DNA of 64,000 nt from CBDEFX01 sp965237635 (GTDB lineage: Bacteria; Chloroflexota; Dehalococcoidia; Lucifugimonadales; CAUZJF01), in NCBI GenBank assembly GCA_965237635.1, contig CBDEFX010000002.1, forward strand, positions 2,170,001 to 2,234,000, read 5' to 3'. The notes under the pieces were generated by a model. It was given only the letters and a program-made list of their open reading frames with translations, ran no database searches and had not been told where the DNA came from. This document shows positions 37,003 to 46,148 of the stretch, in pieces (positions within the stretch are counted from its first letter, which is position 1; each line of letters starts with the position of its first letter). Made by a program: the position numbers and the translations under genes.

Positions 37003-38399
37003 AGCGACGACCTCCTCCCCTGTCGATCGGGAATGGAGGCGGCGACCGCCTGCGATATTGTGCCGACGGGCGTTGCTACCAGGCCTTCCGGGCGCTCCTG
37101 GGGTGACTGACCTCCAGACGGGGGCACCAGGCACTCCCGCAGTCCCAGACGGGCCACCTCCGAGATACGGCGCTCGAGCTGTCGCACTCCCCGGACTTCT
37201 CCGCTGAGCCCCAACTCCCCCATGGCAGCCGTTTGCGGCGCCACAGGCGTATTTCGGAGGCTGGATGCGATGGCAAGTGCAAGCCCGAGGTCGGCAGCCG
37301 GCTCGGTAATCCTCAGCCCCCCCGTGACGTTGGCCACGACATCCTGGTTGGCCAGTGACATGCCCGTGTGTCGGGTCAACACCGCACACACGAGCAAGAG
37401 CCGATTGAAGTCGACTCCTGTCGCAACTCGCCTTGGCGTTGGTAGCACCGAAGGGTTGGTCAGCGCCTGGACCTCGACCAGCAGCGGCCTGCTCCCCTCC
37501 AGCGTGGCCACGACAACGGACCCTGCGGCACCCTCCCTCCGCTCGGCGAGGAAGGCGCTGGAGGGGTCTTCGACCTCGATCAGTCCCTTGTCCAGCATCT
37601 CAAATACGCCGACCTCGTTGACCGACCCAAATCGGTTCTTGACCGCACGCAGCAGTCGCCATGAGCTGATGGCCTCTCCCTCCATGTAGAGCACGACGTC
37701 GACCATGTGCTCCAGTATGCGCGGTCCCGCGATGTCTCCTCCTTTGGTAACGTGCCCGGTTAGGACCAGCGGTGTCCCCGTGGCCTTGGCCCACTGCATC
37801 AGCCGGCGAGTGGACTCCCTGATCTGGGCGACGCTTCCCGCCACGGCGTCCAGAGAGTCGTCGTAGACCGTCTGTATGGAGTCCACGACAGCCAGGACGG
37901 GACTCAGCTTCTCCAGATGGGCCATGACCTCCGCCAGGGCGGTAGCCTGCAATAGGAACAGTCCCTTGCCTGATACGCCCATTCGGTCGGCCCTTATCTT
38001 GACCTGGGCCATCGACTCTTCGCCGGTTACGTAGAGGGTCTGCCCCACGTCGGTCGCTACGTCAGACGCGACCTTGAGAAGCAGGGTTGACTTGCCTATT
38101 CCAGGGTCTCCGGCCACCAGCACGACAGAGCCAGGCACGATGCCACCGCCCAGAACTCTGTTCACCTCGACGGAGGAAAGCTCGAGCCGCCGATGAAGCT
38201 CGCCCGACACTTGAGAGAGCTCCTGGACGGGAGCCGCAGGACCTCCGGCCCAGGTACCGCCCGAAGGGTCCCGCCCGTCCAGACGGACCTCCCCAAGCGT
38301 GTTCCACTCTCCGCATGAGGGACAGCGGCCCTCCCACTTAGGACTATCGTTCCCGCAGCTATCGCAGACGTAGACCGTCTTCGATTTCGGCTTCGCCAT
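36999..38399 (-). CDS. radA: DNA repair protein RadA
   Basis: The 466-residue RecA-like branch-migration ATPase starts with a C4 zinc finger (YVCDSCGNDSPKWEGRCPSC). Walker A is in VAGDPGIGKSTLLLKVASD and the RadA-specific KNRFG motif is in VKNRFGSVNEVGVFEM. A C-terminal Lon-protease-like domain follows (GLRITEPAADLGLALAIASS, GELGLSGEVRGV). It processes recombination intermediates in the nucleoid. It is translationally coupled to larC downstream. Confidence 0.95.
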   Translation of the reverse strand: MAKPKSKTVYVCDSCGNDSPKWEGRCPSCGEWNTLGEVRLDGRDPSGGTWAGGPAAPVQELSQVSGELHRRLELSSVEVNRVLGGGIVPGSVVLVAGDPGIGKSTLLLKVASDVATDVGQTLYVTGEESMAQVKIRADRMGVSGKGLFLLQATALAEVMAHLEKLSPVLAVVDSIQTVYDDSLDAVAGSVAQIRESTRRLMQWAKATGTPLVLTGHVTKGGDIAGPRILEHMVDVVLYMEGEAISSWRLLRAVKNRFGSVNEVGVFEMLDKGLIEVEDPSSAFLAERREGAAGSVVVATLEGSRPLLVEVQALTNPSVLPTPRRVATGVDFNRLLLVCAVLTRHTGMSLANQDVVANVTGGLRITEPAADLGLALAIASSLRNTPVAPQTAAMGELGLSGEVRGVRQLERRISEVARLGLRECLVPPSGGQSPQERPEGLVATPVGTISQAVAASIPDRQGRRSSL

Positions 38400-38835
38400 A
38401 TCCTTGGGCTAGTCTCCCCTACCCGTCCCTATCGCCAATGCGCGTTCTGTCGATACTCCTCATCTTAGATGCAGTCCGGCTCCAGTGACAATAGGTCTTT
38501 CCCTGAATGGCAATGGCGGCCTTTTCATATTCTATGTCGCTCTGCCTAACCCTTCGTTCGACAGGTCCCCCGATGCGGGATCGGGGGACCTGTCGGAGCT
38601 CACCACGAACGGAAGTCCACTCCAGCCGTTCGCCCTGAGTAGTCCCGATGCCGCATCGGGACGTATCGAAGGGAGCTTGTCGAAGGACCCTCCGTGGTGA
38701 CTCTAAAGCGGCCTGTCAGCGAGGGCAGCATCTCTCCCGCAAAATCCGCTAGATAGCGCCAGATTGCGGGGACTAGTTAAGAGGCTGTCTACAAGCTCTG
38801 GAGGCGGAGAGCGGACGCCTCAGTCCAAAATAAAC
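38400..38835. repeat. Intergenic region with two long palindromic repeats
   Basis: No gene is seen. A 37-base perfect hairpin (38559-38595) carries CGACAGGTCCCCCGATGC and its mirror, and a second palindrome is at 38643-38660 (TCCCGATGCCGCATCGGGA). Between them are GGAGCTCACCACGAACGGA and CCGTTCGCCCTGAGTAGT, modules that recur at 50.1, 59.5 and 62.0 kb. It is a mosaic of the dispersed repeat families. Confidence 0.65.
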
Positions 38836-38869
38836 GGAAGTCTGGAGCCGCTTACGTCTCCAGACTTCC
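38836..38869 (-). terminator. Intrinsic terminator downstream of clpC
   Basis: GGAAGTCTGGAG pairs with CTCCAGACTTCC (12-bp stem, 10-base loop). On the minus strand it is followed by GTTTATTTT, suited to ending the clpC transcript 27 bp after the stop. Confidence 0.85.
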
Positions 38870-38895
38870 TTGTGGGTCCCGGAAGGATGTAGGTG

Positions 38896-41367
38896 CTAGG
38901 CAGAGGCCACTGGCAAAGGCGACTGGGAACTGACAACGATTTCGTCGTCAGCCAGGTCTATCACAGCCGTGTCTCCAGGATTCAGGCTGCCTTCGAGTAT
39001 GGTGTCGGATAGTCTATTTTCGACGTGCTCCTGAATGACTCTGCGAAGCGGCCGGGCACCGAAGAGGGGGTCGTAGCCCTTATTCACCATCCAGTCTTTG
39101 GCTTCGTCAGTGACCTCGAGGTTGATCCCCTTCTCAAGGAGACCGGACGCCACATCTTTCATCATCAGATCGACAATCTCATGCATGTGCTCCTTGCTCA
39201 GGGCATGGAACACCACGGTGTCGTCTATGCGATTCAGGAACTCCGGCCGGAAGAACTTCTTGATCTCGTCAAGAACGTTGTTCTTCATGCGCTCGTAGTC
39301 TGCCGAGCGTTGCTCATCACCCTCGGTCTTGGGGGAGAAGCCCAGAGTCCTGTCCTGCCTGATCAGGTCCGAGCCGATATTGCTCGTCATGACTATGATG
39401 GCGTTTCGGAAGTCGACCTTCCGCCCCTTGGCGTCGGTCAAATGCCCATCGTCGAAGATCTGAAGCAGCATGTTGAAGACTTCGGGGTGGGCCTTCTCGA
39501 TTTCGTCAAGCAGGATGACGCAGTAAGACTTGCGCCGCACGGCCTCGGTGAGCTGCCCGCCCTCGTCATAGCCAACGTACCCGGGAGGCGCGCCCACCAG
39601 CCGAGCGACCGAATGTCTCTCCATGAATTCGGACATGTCGACGCGGACAACTGCGTCTTCGCTACCGAACATGAACTCTGCCAGCCTCTGCACAAGAGAG
39701 GTCTTGCCGACCCCGGAGGGCCCGGAGAAGATGAACACACCCACCGGCCTCTTGGGGTCCTTGATTCCGGCCCGCTGCCTTTTTACTGCCTTTGAGACGA
39801 TGGTTATGGCTTCATCCTGGCCGACCACGTTGTTGTGTAGCTCTTCCTCCATATGGATTAGCCGCTGGGTCTCGGTTGAGGACAGCTTGGTCACCGGTAT
39901 CCCGGTCCACATGCTCACGACCTCTTCTATGTGCTCTTCGGTGACGACCGGCTTTTCGTCTCCCTTCTCTTCCTTCCACTCCTGCTCCAGCTCGACCAGC
40001 TTGTCGGACAGCTTGGTCTCCCTCTCTCGGAGCTCGGCGGCATGCTCGTACTGCCGGGCCGAGATAGCCTCGTCCTTTTCGTTCCGCAGCCTCTCGAGCA
40101 TCTTGGTCGTCTCGCTCACAGTGAGAGGCGCGGTGCTGAAGTTGATCCGGACCCTGGACGCGGCCTCGTCGATCAGGTCGATGGCCTTGTCAGGCATGAA
40201 GCGATCGGGGATGAACCTGGCGGCAAGGTTGGCGGCCACACGGAGGGCATCGTCTGCGATCTCCAGCTCGTGATGCTCCTCGTAGCGACCCTTGATTCCC
40301 CTCAGGATCTCGACCGTCTCTTCCACTCCCGGCTCATCGACTGTAACCGGCTGGAACCGCCGCTCGAGCGCCGGGTCCCTTTCCACATACTTGCGATAGT
40401 CGTCCAGGGTCGTAGCACCTATGCACTGCATCTCACCCCGCGCGAGTGACGGCTTCAGAATATTTGCGGCGTCCACCGCACCCTCAGCCGCTCCCGCACC
40501 GACCATTGTATGAATCTCATCGATAAAGAGCACGCAGTTTCCAGACCCGCGTATCTCCTCGATGACCTTCTTGAGCCGCTCTTCGAACTCGCCACGGTAC
40601 TTTGTACCGGCGACCAGCGCACCCATGTCCAACGTAACCAGTCTCTTCCCCTGCAGAGTGCTGGGCACATCGTTCGTCGCGATCAATTGGGCCAGGGCCT
40701 CGACAATGGCCGTTTTCCCCACACCTGGCTCACCGACGAGTACCGGATTGTTCTTGGTCCTGCGGCTCAGAATCTGCGTGACACGCTGGAGCTCCTTTGC
40801 ACGGCCGACGGTAGGATCCAACTTTCCGGCGCGTGCCGCGTTGGTGAGATCGATGCCAAGCTGGTCTAGGGTAGGTGTCCGGCTAGAAGCCTTGCCGCCG
40901 CCGGCTCCCTGGGACTGTTGGACGGTCTGTGTGAGAATGCGACCCGTCTCCGCCCTGACCTTGTCCAGGTTGACACCCAGGCTTTCCAGTACTCCAGCTG
41001 CGACCCCCTCTCCTTCCCGCATCAGGCCTATAAGTAGGTGCTCCGTGCCGATGTAGTGGTGGTTCAACCGGCGTGCCTCATCCACCGCCAGCTCGATAAC
41101 CTTCTTGGCCCGCGGGGTAAGACCTATCTCTCCAGCAGCCGACCGCTCACCTCTCCCTATGATGAACTCTACCGCAGACCTGACCTTATTGAACTCGACA
41201 CCGAGAGTGCCCAACACCTTTGCGGCAACACCGTCGGGCTCCCGAACGAGCCCCAACAGGATATGCTCGGTACCGATGTAGTTATGATTGAACCGCTGAG
41301 CCTCCTCCTGGGCCAGAGAAAGGACCCTGCGAGCTCTTTCGGAGAACTTTTCAAACCTGCTTGTCAT
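38896..41367 (-). CDS. clpC: ATP-dependent Clp protease ATPase subunit ClpC
   Basis: The 823-residue AAA+ unfoldase feeds substrates to ClpP. It has an N-terminal double Clp-N repeat (RFEKFSERARRVLSLAQEEA, IGTEHILLGL and IGTEHLLIGL) and a first AAA domain with Walker A GEPGVGKTAIVEAL. The middle UVR-containing region is ISARQYEHAAELRERETKLS. The second AAA domain has Walker A GPSGVGKTSLVQRL and LLDEIEKAHPEV. The UVR motif and N-repeat mark it as ClpC rather than ClpA/B. The usual Gram-positive partners ctsR and mcsAB are not next to it. Confidence 0.95.
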   Translation of the reverse strand: MTSRFEKFSERARRVLSLAQEEAQRFNHNYIGTEHILLGLVREPDGVAAKVLGTLGVEFNKVRSAVEFIIGRGERSAAGEIGLTPRAKKVIELAVDEARRLNHHYIGTEHLLIGLMREGEGVAAGVLESLGVNLDKVRAETGRILTQTVQQSQGAGGGKASSRTPTLDQLGIDLTNAARAGKLDPTVGRAKELQRVTQILSRRTKNNPVLVGEPGVGKTAIVEALAQLIATNDVPSTLQGKRLVTLDMGALVAGTKYRGEFEERLKKVIEEIRGSGNCVLFIDEIHTMVGAGAAEGAVDAANILKPSLARGEMQCIGATTLDDYRKYVERDPALERRFQPVTVDEPGVEETVEILRGIKGRYEEHHELEIADDALRVAANLAARFIPDRFMPDKAIDLIDEAASRVRINFSTAPLTVSETTKMLERLRNEKDEAISARQYEHAAELRERETKLSDKLVELEQEWKEEKGDEKPVVTEEHIEEVVSMWTGIPVTKLSSTETQRLIHMEEELHNNVVGQDEAITIVSKAVKRQRAGIKDPKRPVGVFIFSGPSGVGKTSLVQRLAEFMFGSEDAVVRVDMSEFMERHSVARLVGAPPGYVGYDEGGQLTEAVRRKSYCVILLDEIEKAHPEVFNMLLQIFDDGHLTDAKGRKVDFRNAIIVMTSNIGSDLIRQDRTLGFSPKTEGDEQRSADYERMKNNVLDEIKKFFRPEFLNRIDDTVVFHALSKEHMHEIVDLMMKDVASGLLEKGINLEVTDEAKDWMVNKGYDPLFGARPLRRVIQEHVENRLSDTILEGSLNPGDTAVIDLADDEIVVSSQSPLPVASA

Positions 41368-41411
41368 GTGGAAAATGCTCCTTGACGGAGTGCCGCAACA
41401 GCGACTGCGTC

Positions 41412-42656
41412 TCAGGCCTCTTGTTCTTGTTCCTCTTCTACCACTTCGTCCACCGCTTCCGGCTCTGCTTCATACAGTCCCGCGTCTTGCTCCTCCTCGG
41501 CCTGTCTGAGACTTAGACCCAGCCGGCGACGTTCCGGCTCGATGCGTAGTATCTTCAGTTTGACCTCGTCTCCCTCCCTGACAACCTCTTTGGGATGGTT
41601 GATCGGTCTTGACGTCAATTCTGAGATGTGAACCAGTCCCTCGACCGAGCCTTCCAGTCGAGCGAACGCTCCGAAGTCGGTGAGCTTGGTCACCCTGGCG
41701 TCGACCAGGTCTCCGACATGATGTTTCTCATCGATCGTTTCCCAAGGCTCTTGCTGTAGCCTCTTAAGGCTGAGTGCGATCTTTTTATTCTCGGCATCCA
41801 CTCTCAGCACGTAGACGTCAAGCTCATCACCGACCTTGACGACTTCATGAGGCGAGCTTACCGGACTCCACGAGAACTCCGAAATGTGAACGAGCCCATC
41901 GGCTCCGCCAAGGTCGACGAAGGCGCCGAAGCTGCTGATCCCAGTGACCTTCCCGTGCCGGACTTCACCCTCTGACAGTTCCTCTATGAGCCGGGCCTTG
42001 CGCTCCTCACGCAACTCCTGAATCGCCTGGCGCTCGGACAAAATGGCCCTGTTCCGGCTCCGGTTTACCTCCAGGACCTTAAGCTCCAGCTCCTTGTCGA
42101 TGTCAGAAGGCGGGCTCGGCGGGTCCCCGTCGCTTTCGGACTCACCTTCGCCATCAGAGGCGTTCTGGTCTTTGGATTCGAGGGCCTCTCGAAAGTTGTC
42201 TCGCGAGACGCTGACCAGCTGTGAGATGGGGACGAAGCCCTGGACACCCTCTACCTCGACGATCGCCCCCCCCCGGTTGAAGCCTAGAATCTTGCCGTTG
42301 AGAAGCTCCCTCGACTCAAAGGCCTTCTCGAGCACGCGCCATCCCTTCTCACCAACTACCCTGTCGATAGAGAGGATCGCCGAACCCTCACTGCTCTCTC
42401 CCCTTACCACCAGGGCTACGATCTCGTCCCCGATCTTCAACTGTTCCTGGGCCTCCCGGTCCAGCGTTTTCATCTCCATCGGTGGAATGAGACCTTCGGC
42501 CTTGTGGCCGATGTTGACCAGCACGCCCTCAGGGTCCGAGCGCATGACAATACCGTCTACGACGTCTCCCCGGCGTAGGGGCTTCAGAGGCTCTGCAGAC
42601 TCTAGCAACTGGCCCATATCCTGGGGCCCGCTGGCATCCTGCGTTGGAGTGGTCAC
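41412..42656 (-). CDS. rpsA: 30S ribosomal protein S1
   Basis: The 414-residue protein has four S1 RNA-binding repeats: GDVVDGIVMRSDPEGVLVNI, LNGKILGFNRGGAIVEVEGV, RHGKVTGISSFGAFVDLGGA and VDARVTKLTDFGAFARLEGS. A low-complexity acidic insertion (SDGEGESESDGDPPSPPSDI) separates repeats 2 and 3, and the tail is acidic. The GTG start at 42656 is the natural opening. It helps the ribosome bind mRNA leaders. It lies upstream of clpC with 44 bp between them, so they may be co-transcribed. Confidence 0.93.
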   Translation of the reverse strand: MTTPTQDASGPQDMGQLLESAEPLKPLRRGDVVDGIVMRSDPEGVLVNIGHKAEGLIPPMEMKTLDREAQEQLKIGDEIVALVVRGESSEGSAILSIDRVVGEKGWRVLEKAFESRELLNGKILGFNRGGAIVEVEGVQGFVPISQLVSVSRDNFREALESKDQNASDGEGESESDGDPPSPPSDIDKELELKVLEVNRSRNRAILSERQAIQELREERKARLIEELSEGEVRHGKVTGISSFGAFVDLGGADGLVHISEFSWSPVSSPHEVVKVGDELDVYVLRVDAENKKIALSLKRLQQEPWETIDEKHHVGDLVDARVTKLTDFGAFARLEGSVEGLVHISELTSRPINHPKEVVREGDEVKLKILRIEPERRRLGLSLRQAEEEQDAGLYEAEPEAVDEVVEEEQEQEA

Positions 42657-43119
42657 CGTAGGTTATTGCTCTTCGGTAGTATTCCTGAATGTTCTTTCAT
42701 TATAGGTGTGGCTCGGGGAGGCTGTAAAGAGGCACGCACGGGCAGGAGATGGGCCAACGCCGGAAAGGCGCGTTTGGCGACGCGAAATTCGGCAGCCTCC
42801 GGGCAGTGTTTTGGACCGGCACACCCCCTTCTTGGAAGGCCAGTTTCATTGTAACATAGGCCTTGTTGCCTGAATAGCAAGCCAGCCTCGCGGACCAGTC
42901 TAAAGTGCTCGCCACGGATAACATGATAAGGTGGGCGCAACTTCGCCTTCAAGTCAGCCCTCGGTCTTGTTTCCCTTCAAATCCGGATATCTCGCGGGGG
43001 ATGAGAAGAGTTACAAAGAGACGACATATCGCGGAGGGAGAGAAGCTCGAAGAGGTGAAGCGACGCCAGTGTCCCGGATGCACTACCAGACTAGTCCGGT
43101 AACAGCCGAGAGAAAAAAG
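42657..43119. other. Spacer between rpsA and 5S rRNA
   Basis: No gene, tRNA or repeat was recognised. AAAAAAGC at 43113-43120 lies at the 3' side of the 5S gene and gives a T-run on its strand, which may help end that transcript. The rpsA promoter should lie near 42660-42720 but no clear hexamers stand out. Confidence 0.4.
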
Positions 43120-43120
43120 C

Positions 43121-43242
43121 CCCCTGGCGGTGACCTATTTTCCCACACCCTTGCGAGTGCAGTATCGTCAGCGCTGAGGCGTTTAACTACCGTGTTCGGG
43201 ATGGGAACGGGTGGGGCCGCCTCGCTAGAACCACCAGAGGAC
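43121..43242 (-). rRNA. rrf: 5S ribosomal RNA
   Basis: On the minus strand the sequence begins TCCTCTGGTGGTTCTAGCGA and ends GGTCACCGCCAGGGG, which pair as helix I. The conserved CCCATCCCGAACACGG and GTTAAACGCC segments are present. The gene stands alone, without 16S or 23S nearby in the window. The ends are placed to within a few bases. Confidence 0.92.
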
Positions 43243-43306
43243 ATTCTATCTTAGCTCGCCCCAGTATACGTCGCTCTTTCGATCCCGTCAACGGTCGGCC
43301 CTCACG

Positions 43307-43336
43307 TTGACCCTTGCTATATGCCGGTGCTAGAAT
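43307..43336 (+). promoter_or_regulatory. Sigma-70-type promoter of the tRNA-His/tRNA-Arg unit
   Basis: TTGACC at 43307-43312 and TAGAAT at 43331-43336 are 18 bp apart, and the tRNA-His gene begins 14 bp after the -10 box. This is the best promoter match in the window. Confidence 0.75.
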
Positions 43337-43350
43337 TCGACAAGCACGAC

Positions 43351-43425
43351 GGTGAGCGTGGCCAAGTGGTTAAGGCGCCAGGTTGTGGCCCTGGAGATCG
43401 AGGGTTCGAATCCCTTCGCTCACCC
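43351..43425 (+). tRNA. tRNA-His (anticodon GTG)
   Basis: The cloverleaf is clear: acceptor GGTGAGC with GCTCACC, anticodon arm CCAGG-TTGTGGC-CCTGG with GTG at 43385-43387, and T-loop GGGTTCGAATCCC. The discriminator is C. The base before the gene is C in the DNA, so the G-1 needed for histidylation would be added after transcription. CCA is only partly encoded. Confidence 0.93.
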
Positions 43426-43460
43426 CAGCCACATCCGCTAATGCCCCGCTGCTGTCCCAT

Positions 43461-43536
43461 GCGCCCGTAGCTCAGCGGATAGAGCATCGGTCTTCGGAAC
43501 CGAGGGTCGCAGGTTCGAATCCTGCCGGGCGTGCCA
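43461..43536 (+). tRNA. tRNA-Arg (anticodon TCG)
   Basis: Acceptor GCGCCCG pairs with CGGGCGT. The anticodon arm is TCGGT-CTTCGGA-ACCGA with anticodon TCG, and the T-arm is CAGGTTCGAATCCTG. The 3' end has an encoded GCCA. It lies 35 bp after tRNA-His and shares its promoter and terminator. Confidence 0.92.
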
Positions 43537-43552
43537 GCCTCCATCGCAACAT

Positions 43553-43584
43553 AAAGGGGCTCCCAGCCAATCAGGAGCCCCTTT
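43553..43584 (+). terminator. Intrinsic terminator of the tRNA unit
   Basis: AAAGGGGCTCC and GGAGCCCCTTT form an 11-bp stem with a 10-base loop, 16 bp after the tRNA-Arg end, followed by TTTG. The run of T is short but the stem is very stable. Confidence 0.8.
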
Positions 43585-43749
43585 GCTCTGACCCCGAAAA
43601 CGGCCAAAAGACCCTTATAGACCACAGCCGGTAGAAACATGCCAGGCTGGTTCAGAGCAGGTTAAAGTGGGAAAGACGGTGTAATAGACTGAAGGAAGCC
43701 CGTTTCGCGAGTCTGGCGGGCCCACAAGATACCAAGAAGGAGGATCAAT

Positions 43750-44046
43750 ATGGCCGGAGACGCTGTATCAGTTGCCCCTGATCACTATAAGGTCCTGGAG
43801 GAGAACGACCGAGTGAGGATCCTCGAGTTTCGAGGCGGTCCCGGAGCCAAGACCGCGATGCACTCGCATCCCGCCATGGTTGCGGTTCCAGTGTCCGACG
43901 CGAAGGTGCGCTTTACAACCCCAGAGGGACAGAGCATGGAATTGGAGCTGACCGCCAGCATGGCAATGTATCAAGACGCCGCTGACCATGCCACCGAGAG
44001 CCTCAGTAGCTCCGAGTCCCACGTTATACTGATAGAGCTCAAATAG
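43750..44046 (+). CDS. Small cupin-like protein
   Basis: The 98-residue protein begins VAPDHYKVLEENDRVRILEF, followed by GGPGAKTAMHSHPAMVAVPV, a cupin-type beta-barrel metal motif with two His. It ends SLSSSESHVILIELK. The ribosome binding site is excellent (AAGGAGGATCAAT before ATG). Function unknown; single-domain cupins of this size bind small ligands. Confidence 0.75.
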   Translation: MAGDAVSVAPDHYKVLEENDRVRILEFRGGPGAKTAMHSHPAMVAVPVSDAKVRFTTPEGQSMELELTASMAMYQDAADHATESLSSSESHVILIELK

Positions 44047-44059
44047 CTCTTCGTTCTAG

Positions 44060-44250
44060 CCGCCAGCTAGGCGAACCAGCTTATTCATCTGCTCGATCAC
44101 ACCAGCGCCAACACCGGCCGGGATTCCCACAGCCTTCGCCTTGGCCGTGTGACTTCCTCTGGACGCGCAGCCTCCATCGCGACGTAACGGGCTCCTAGGT
44201 CCTCTAGGAGCTCGGCGCGTTTTGCCCACACCAACTGTCCACCAAACAGA
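44060..44250 (-). pseudogene. Possible decayed gene end, unidentified
   Basis: Two minus-strand frames together read like a protein end. GGQLVWAKRAELLEDLGARY (then VAMEA) lies in one frame and SHTAKAKAVGIPAGVGAGVI, then EQMNKLVRLAGG and a stop, in another. The composition looks coding, but I do not recognise the family. The upstream part would overlap the acetyltransferase at 44253, so at most a remnant exists. Confidence 0.25.
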
Positions 44251-44252
44251 CA

Positions 44253-45248
44253 GTGACATCTGAGAGTTTCTTCTGGCATGGCGATCGGCTTTCGCTCCGC
44301 CGTGCGAGCCTGGAGGACGTGGCCGGGATTGTCGCCCTCCATCGCGCCGTGTCGAAGGCTCCCAGGCCGAATGAGCCTGGCTCACCGGAAGCGTGGTTTG
44401 CCACTGGCGGTCCTTGGATGCACGATCTCTATTGCACGCGGCATATCCAGACGTACGAAGCGTTGGGCTGGGGCTGCCTTGTCGTTGTACGCGACGAAAT
44501 AGAAATAGTCGGCAGTGTCGAGATTTGCTATACGCGGGAGCCCGAACCCTTCGGCGTCTATGGTCACCTCGAGGTACTGGAGCTCGTCGAAGATATCATG
44601 ATAGACGAGGTAGAAAGCTGGCTCCTAGAGCAATGCGAGAAGCGTGCCGGCAACCGAGGATTTAAGAGATTCTGGTGTCGTCCGGAAGGCTCCGGAGGCA
44701 GCCGACTGCTACTCGCAGGGCGTGGCTATCAGGAGCTCTGGCGGAGCACATGGCTGACGGTTCGTGAGCTGGATAGCATGCAGCTGCCGATATCTCGGGA
44801 CGACGGTCTCAACGGAGACTACTCCGAAGATGCGGCCCACCTGCTGGCCCTGAATCACCGAGAGTCGACTGAGTACCGCTGGAGATACCTGTGGCGGCCG
44901 GTCCTGACACCCGACGCGTCCGACTTCCCGACGAGAGTCCGATTTCGGGGGAAGCGTACGACTCTCGACGGCCGACCGTCGGGCATATGCTTGGTAAACA
45001 TCCAGAGCTGGCGCGATCCGAAGTCGGCATCCGCTGATCTCTGAGTAGAGCCGCAACTGGCCGATGACGTAGAGTACATCTCCGGACTTATTGAGGTCGC
45101 CGGGAAGCAGGCGCACTCTATGCGGGCAGACACCCTGGACATAGTCGTGCCGAGGCCGATTAGCGCCGTGATCAAGCAGAGATACAGTGCAGGGTCTCAG
45201 CCTCTCGACGGTGGAGACCCTGGGCTTCGGAAGGACCTAACAAACTAG
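44253..45248 (+). pseudogene. GNAT-type acetyltransferase-like protein, frameshifted near its end
   Basis: The first frame (GTG 44253) encodes 263 residues: DRLSLRRASLEDVAGIVALH (the beta1-alpha1 start of a GNAT fold), LVVVRDEIEIVGSVEICYTR, and LLLAGRGYQELWRSTWLTVR, like the closing GNAT strand. It stops at 45042-45044. A different frame continues plausibly as VEPQLADDVEYISGLIEVAG to GGDPGLRKDLTN with TAG at 45246-45248. It may be a two-domain protein broken by one indel, or an intact 263-residue protein followed by noise. The acceptor substrate is unknown. Confidence 0.55.
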
Positions 45249-45298
45249 TCCCTCGCGTCCAGTCAAGCGTAATCTCGAATTAACAAAAGAGGTGAGCT

Positions 45299-46117
45299 AT
45301 GGGAGACCGAGTCAGGGGAAAAGTAGCCATCGTAACCGGCGCCGGTTCTGTGGGCACGGGCGTAGGGAATGGGAAGGCTGCCGCCATTCTCTATGCCAGG
45401 GAAGGGGCCCGGGTGATGCTGGTCGACTATAACCTGGAAGCAGCCGATGAGACTAAGAGGCTGATCAAGGAAGAGGGCGGAGACTGCATAGCGTTTCAGG
45501 CCAACGTCAGTAAGTCCGACGACTGCCGGGGCATCGTTGAGGAGTGTATTCGGGCCTACGGTAGAGTCGACATTCTCCACAACAATGTAGGCATCGAGAT
45601 ACCGGGAGGGATACAAGACCTCAGCGAGGCGGACTGGGACAGGACGATGGACGTCAACCTGAAAAGCGTGTTTTTGATGTGCAAGTTCGCACTGCCACAT
45701 ATGGAGAAGCAGGGCGGCGGCGCCATCGTCAACATATCGTCCATCAATGCGATCACAAGCCTGCCGGCCCTGGCTGCACCGTACGGCGCCTCCAAAGCGG
45801 GCATGATCGCCCTCACCCGCGAGATAGCCGTTGAGTATGCCTCGAAGGGAGTTCGGGCTAACGCCATACTGCCCGGCATGATGAATACGCCTTTCATTGT
45901 GGCCGCCCTCACCGAGGCCTGGGGCGGAGACGTCGGGGAGATGATCAGGCGGCGAGATGCCCTTTGTCCTACAGGGAAGCAGGGCGAGTCTTGGGACGTC
46001 GCACACGCGGCCCTCTTCCTGGCGTCGGACGAATCCAAGTATGTGACCGGAACGACGTTGGTTGTCGACGGCGCTCTGACGAGTGTAACCGGCTTTTCCG
46101 GCCCCGGCCCCTCATAG
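45299..46117 (+). CDS. Short-chain dehydrogenase/reductase
   Basis: The 272-residue SDR has the cofactor motif TGAGSVGTGVG (longer than the usual TGxxxGIG), NNVG in ILHNNVGIEI, Ser in IVNISSINAI and YGASK for Tyr/Lys. The end is ALFLASDESKYVTGTTLVVDGA. A GAGGTGAGCT ribosome binding site precedes the ATG. The substrate is unknown. It is convergent with the cupin gene at 46149. Confidence 0.9.
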   Translation: MGDRVRGKVAIVTGAGSVGTGVGNGKAAAILYAREGARVMLVDYNLEAADETKRLIKEEGGDCIAFQANVSKSDDCRGIVEECIRAYGRVDILHNNVGIEIPGGIQDLSEADWDRTMDVNLKSVFLMCKFALPHMEKQGGGAIVNISSINAITSLPALAAPYGASKAGMIALTREIAVEYASKGVRANAILPGMMNTPFIVAALTEAWGGDVGEMIRRRDALCPTGKQGESWDVAHAALFLASDESKYVTGTTLVVDGALTSVTGFSGPGPS

Positions 46118-46148
46118 TGGCGGCGGATCAGAGCAAAAACGGTTAGAA

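Noticed and set aside
44053..44390. Minus-strand frames overlapping the acetyltransferase
   Set aside because: Only the part 44060-44250 looks coding, and even that is split between frames. The rest lies antisense to a better-supported gene, so it is not called as a gene.
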